The position numbers and the translations under genes are program-made. Below the pieces are notes generated by a model, which saw nothing but the letters and a program-made list of their open reading frames with translations, was not told the origin of the DNA and made no database searches. A DNA stretch of 8,712 nt from assembly GCA_041591635.1 (NCBI GenBank), contig JBFHRO010000136.1:1-8712 (forward strand), given 5' to 3'. Below are positions 6,264 through 8,712 of the stretch, piece by piece; positions within the stretch are counted from its first letter, which is position 1, and each line of letters begins with the position of its first letter. The stretch comes from JACKOD01 sp041591635. Its GTDB lineage: Bacteria > Pseudomonadota > Gammaproteobacteria > Pseudomonadales > Oleiphilaceae.

Positions 6264-8321
6264 ATGACCATGCATCTTCGCTTTCGTAATCAACGCACAC
6301 AGATTGATATCCAGCCGAAGGTTTACCTGTGGGTTCTTCGTTTGCTGATTCCTTTGGGAGGGTATAGATACAAGCATTTGGATTTTAACGACCTGATGCC
6401 GAAATTGATCGGTCAGGATGCCGACCTCCGGGGGGTGGAGCAGAAAGATTTCTTGTTGCTGTTACGCAAGCTCCATCGGTTTTGTGAACAAAAACTATGT
6501 AATGAGCCTATGCCGCCCTTCCTCGGTCGCAATATCGCTCGTTTTCAAAAACTTTTGGCTTTATCAGAAACCGACTGCCGTATTTTAGAATTTGCTGTTT
6601 TATTGCAAAGTGAAGAAATTCTTAACGATGTTTTTACATGGATGGAGGACCTTCCCGCCTCAAAGCTATTTCGGGTGCTTTCAGGCGTGCTGAATATTCC
6701 TGAGTCAGAGATACGTGAATCGCTTCATTCGAAGGCAATTCTGGCCAAATCGGGTTTACTTTGCTTTAGCTATTGTAAACATCATGCGAGCTCGGCACTG
6801 GAGTTACTGTCGCGTAATTTTGCAGATCGTATTCTCTCGTCAGATATGGACCCTGCCAGAATGCTGAGAGATACCTTTGAACTTAGTTCTCCTGCCACAT
6901 TAGATATGGGCGATTACGAGCACATGTCATCATCCGTTGAGGCATTGTGCAGCTATCTTAAACATGCTGTTACCTCCGGCCAAAAGGGGGTGAATGTGTT
7001 CCTGTATGGTGATTCGGGCACAGGCAAAAGCCAGCTGGCAAAATTGCTTGCCAAGACGCTGGAGTGTGAACTTTTTGAAATCGCCAGTACGGATTCTGAT
7101 AAAGACCCGATAAATGGTGATGCAAGGCTGCGTGCGCTTCGTGCCGCGCAATGCATATTGGCGAGGCGACCCGCCATGATTTTGTTGGATGATGTTGAAG
7201 ATATAATTAGCCGTAAGAATATTTTTTTCGATTCGTCTCAAAAGGGCATGATGAATCGAATGCTTGAAGAGAACCCCTTGCCCACGCTATGGCTGTCGAA
7301 TTCAATCCGGACGGCTGATGCCGCGTTTATTCGCCGTTTTGATATGGTCATTGAGCTTCCTGTTCCGCCCAGGAAGCAGCGTGAGCGGATTCTGTTAGAA
7401 GCCTGCTCCGATTTTCTTGCGCCTTCTGATGTAAATCGAATTGCAGAGTCAAACTTGTTGGCACCGGCGATGATTACCCGGGCCGCCTCTGTCGTCCGAT
7501 TGGTTCGTAATGAGCTGGGATCAATGAGGCCGGTAGAGGCGTTTGAGTTGCTGATGAATGGTACGCTGGAGGCTCAGGGGCATCGCGCCATTCCTCGCTC
7601 GAATAATGAAAGGATTCCAGAAATCTATGATCCGCGCTTTATTCAATCTGATGCGAACCTGATTCAGGTTTCTGAAGGTTTGATTCAATCAAAATCGGGC
7701 CGATTGTGCCTTTTCGGGCCGCCCGGCACAGGCAAAACAGCCTATGGTAAATGGCTGGCCGAACAACTGAATGTGCCGCTCATGGTGAAGCGTGCCTCCG
7801 ATTTGCTGTCGAAATATGTGGGAGAAAGTGAGCAAAACATCGCGTACGCCTTCAGTCAGGCAGAGAGCGACGGCGCACTGTTATTGATCGATGAAGTAGA
7901 CAGCTTTTTGCAAAATCGCAGCGGTGCCCACAACAGTTGGGAGATTAGCCTTGTGAACGAAATGCTGACCCAAATGGAGTCCTTTCAGGGGGTCTTTATA
8001 GCCTCAACCAATTTGATGGAAGGGCTGGATCCAGCAACTCTGCGCCGGTTCGACCTAAAGGTGAAATTTGATTTTCTCAAGCCCTGGCAAGCCATTGAAC
8101 TACTCCAGCGTTATTGCGGCATGATCTCCCTGCCGCCGCCGGAGCCGGGGCAGGTTGCCAGAATTCAGCGCCTGCAAAATCTGACACCCGGCGATTTTGC
8201 GGCCGTGATTCGGCAGCACCGCTTTAGGCCTCTAATCTCAGTAAATGACCTGATTTTGGCACTTGAGCAGGAGTGTGTTTTGACGGGAGGAGCAACGGCT
8301 TCCATGGGGTTTATTCAATAG
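6264..8321 (+). CDS. Tandem AAA+ ATPase (Cdc48/VAT-like), 685 aa, with unrecognised N-terminal region
   Basis: The protein has two AAA+ modules after a roughly 240-residue N-terminal region I do not recognise. AAGGA precedes the ATG. D1: Walker A GDSGTGKS at 249-256, Walker B ILLDD at 306-310, sensor-1 Asn in WLSN (N346) and paired arginines 357-358. D2: Walker A GPPGTGKT at 485-492, pore loop KYVGES at 517-522, Walker B LLLIDE at 539-544, sensor-1 STN (N583) and the arginine-finger pair 594-595 in ATLRRFD, all like classical Cdc48/FtsH-type AAA proteins. D1 has Asp where the catalytic Glu of Walker B is expected and no aromatic pore loop. D2 therefore probably does the threading and D1 may be structural. 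Likely role: a hexameric cytoplasmic remodeller or unfoldase. Its substrate is unknown. A paralogue follows 109 bp downstream. Confidence 0.88.
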   Translation: MTMHLRFRNQRTQIDIQPKVYLWVLRLLIPLGGYRYKHLDFNDLMPKLIGQDADLRGVEQKDFLLLLRKLHRFCEQKLCNEPMPPFLGRNIARFQKLLALSETDCRILEFAVLLQSEEILNDVFTWMEDLPASKLFRVLSGVLNIPESEIRESLHSKAILAKSGLLCFSYCKHHASSALELLSRNFADRILSSDMDPARMLRDTFELSSPATLDMGDYEHMSSSVEALCSYLKHAVTSGQKGVNVFLYGDSGTGKSQLAKLLAKTLECELFEIASTDSDKDPINGDARLRALRAAQCILARRPAMILLDDVEDIISRKNIFFDSSQKGMMNRMLEENPLPTLWLSNSIRTADAAFIRRFDMVIELPVPPRKQRERILLEACSDFLAPSDVNRIAESNLLAPAMITRAASVVRLVRNELGSMRPVEAFELLMNGTLEAQGHRAIPRSNNERIPEIYDPRFIQSDANLIQVSEGLIQSKSGRLCLFGPPGTGKTAYGKWLAEQLNVPLMVKRASDLLSKYVGESEQNIAYAFSQAESDGALLLIDEVDSFLQNRSGAHNSWEISLVNEMLTQMESFQGVFIASTNLMEGLDPATLRRFDLKVKFDFLKPWQAIELLQRYCGMISLPPPEPGQVARIQRLQNLTPGDFAAVIRQHRFRPLISVNDLILALEQECVLTGGATASMGFIQ

Positions 8322-8430
8322 GCCGGCATATCGCCCTGCGGGTGTCGGAATCTGAATAAATAATGAAAATTTGCTGCGACGCATAATGTTGCAGCAGTGT
8401 GAATAAAACTTGCAAGGCAAGGGAGTCGTT
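8322..8430 (+). other. Intergenic leader between the two AAA+ paralogues
   Basis: A GC-rich imperfect inverted repeat sits at about 8322-8347 (CCGGCA paired with TGTCGG; inner CCC/GGG), but no T-run follows. It is at most a weak terminator or a transcript-stability element. The rest is A+T-rich and carries the shared leader element. Confidence 0.35.
8373..8410 (+). promoter_or_regulatory. Leader element shared with the first AAA+ gene (copy 2)
   Basis: This is the counterpart of 6203-6240, beginning GCTGCGAC and keeping GTGTG and ATAA. In this copy TGCTGC (8372-8377) and GCAGCA (8391-8396) form a perfect 6-bp inverted repeat. The first copy cannot form that hairpin as well, so the conserved feature is sequence rather than that stem. 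Confidence 0.45.
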
Positions 8431-8712
8431 ATGGCTATTCGTTTATTCTTTAATAATCAATACACAAGGGTTGATATCCAGCCCAGGGTCTTTTTGTGGA
8501 TTCTTCGCCTGTTGGTTCCTTTGGGTGGGCATAAAAATAAAAATGCATTGGATTTCAATGTAGATTATGTGTTTTATCCAGATAAAGATAATCTGTTATT
8601 ATTAAAGCTGATCGGCAAGAATATTTGTAGTGATTCCGATTCCCAGGAGAACGAGACGGTTTTCTCCTTATCAGAGTTACGCAGGCTCCACCAGTTGTGT
8701 GAACAAAAGTTA
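8431..8712 (+). CDS. Second AAA+ ATPase paralogue, N-terminal part (cut by window edge)
   Basis: 94 codons are present, starting at an ATG with GGGAG six bases upstream and remaining open to the right edge. Its first 33 residues (MAIRLFFNNQYTRVDIQPRV...LLVPLGG) align without gaps to the first 33 residues of the 685-aa ATPase with 21 identities. The end of the visible part (LHQLCEQKL) matches LHRFCEQKL there. Between these blocks this copy has about 16 extra residues. The nucleotide string TTGATATCCAGCC is identical in both (6304-6316 and 8471-8483). The AAA+ modules lie beyond the window, so that the copy is a full ATPase is inferred. Confidence 0.8.
   Translation, partial: MAIRLFFNNQYTRVDIQPRVFLWILRLLVPLGGHKNKNALDFNVDYVFYPDKDNLLLLKLIGKNICSDSDSQENETVFSLSELRRLHQLCEQKL

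Overview
The window reads as an accessory stretch of a gammaproteobacterial-type chromosome. This is inferred from gene content, moderate G+C and Shine-Dalgarno spacing; no rRNA or taxonomic marker is present, so no genus is offered. All recognisable genes left of about 4.2 kb lie on the minus strand and all genes right of about 4.9 kb lie on the plus strand. No tRNA, rRNA, CRISPR array or intact insertion sequence was seen.

Region 1 (1-1120, minus) is a sensory pair. A secreted type-3 solute-binding protein with a clear signal peptide overlaps by 17 bp the start of a membrane-anchored protein that runs off the left edge, probably a sensor kinase or similar signalling protein. Region 2 (1121-1632) has no intact gene but holds a short RTX-like coding remnant. 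Region 3 (1633-4280, minus) carries two toxin-antitoxin operons in series: hipB-hipA (HTH repressor plus Ser/Thr kinase toxin) and a TacA/TacT-type pair (ribbon-helix-helix antitoxin plus GNAT acetyltransferase toxin). Both have antitoxin-first order and short start/stop overlaps. The TacA-like gene has a near-consensus sigma-70 promoter, and the hipBA leader carries several copies of a TGATATG half-site.

Region 4 (4281-4923) is largely empty, with one doubtful short ORF. Region 5 (4924 to the right edge, plus) is the most interesting part. It holds a 71-aa protein with four CxxC zinc knuckles, a PP2C-family phosphatase, a 685-aa tandem AAA+ ATPase with an unrecognised N-terminal region, and the start of a second gene paralogous to that ATPase. 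The two ATPase genes share 21 of 33 ungapped N-terminal residues and also resemble each other in the untranslated leader, so a duplication took in the regulatory region.

Working model (inference): the zinc-ribbon protein, phosphatase and paired Cdc48-like ATPases form one phosphorylation-controlled remodelling or stress/defence module beside toxin-antitoxin loci. No kinase partner is visible; one may lie beyond the right edge. The name and function of this module cannot be fixed from the sequence alone.
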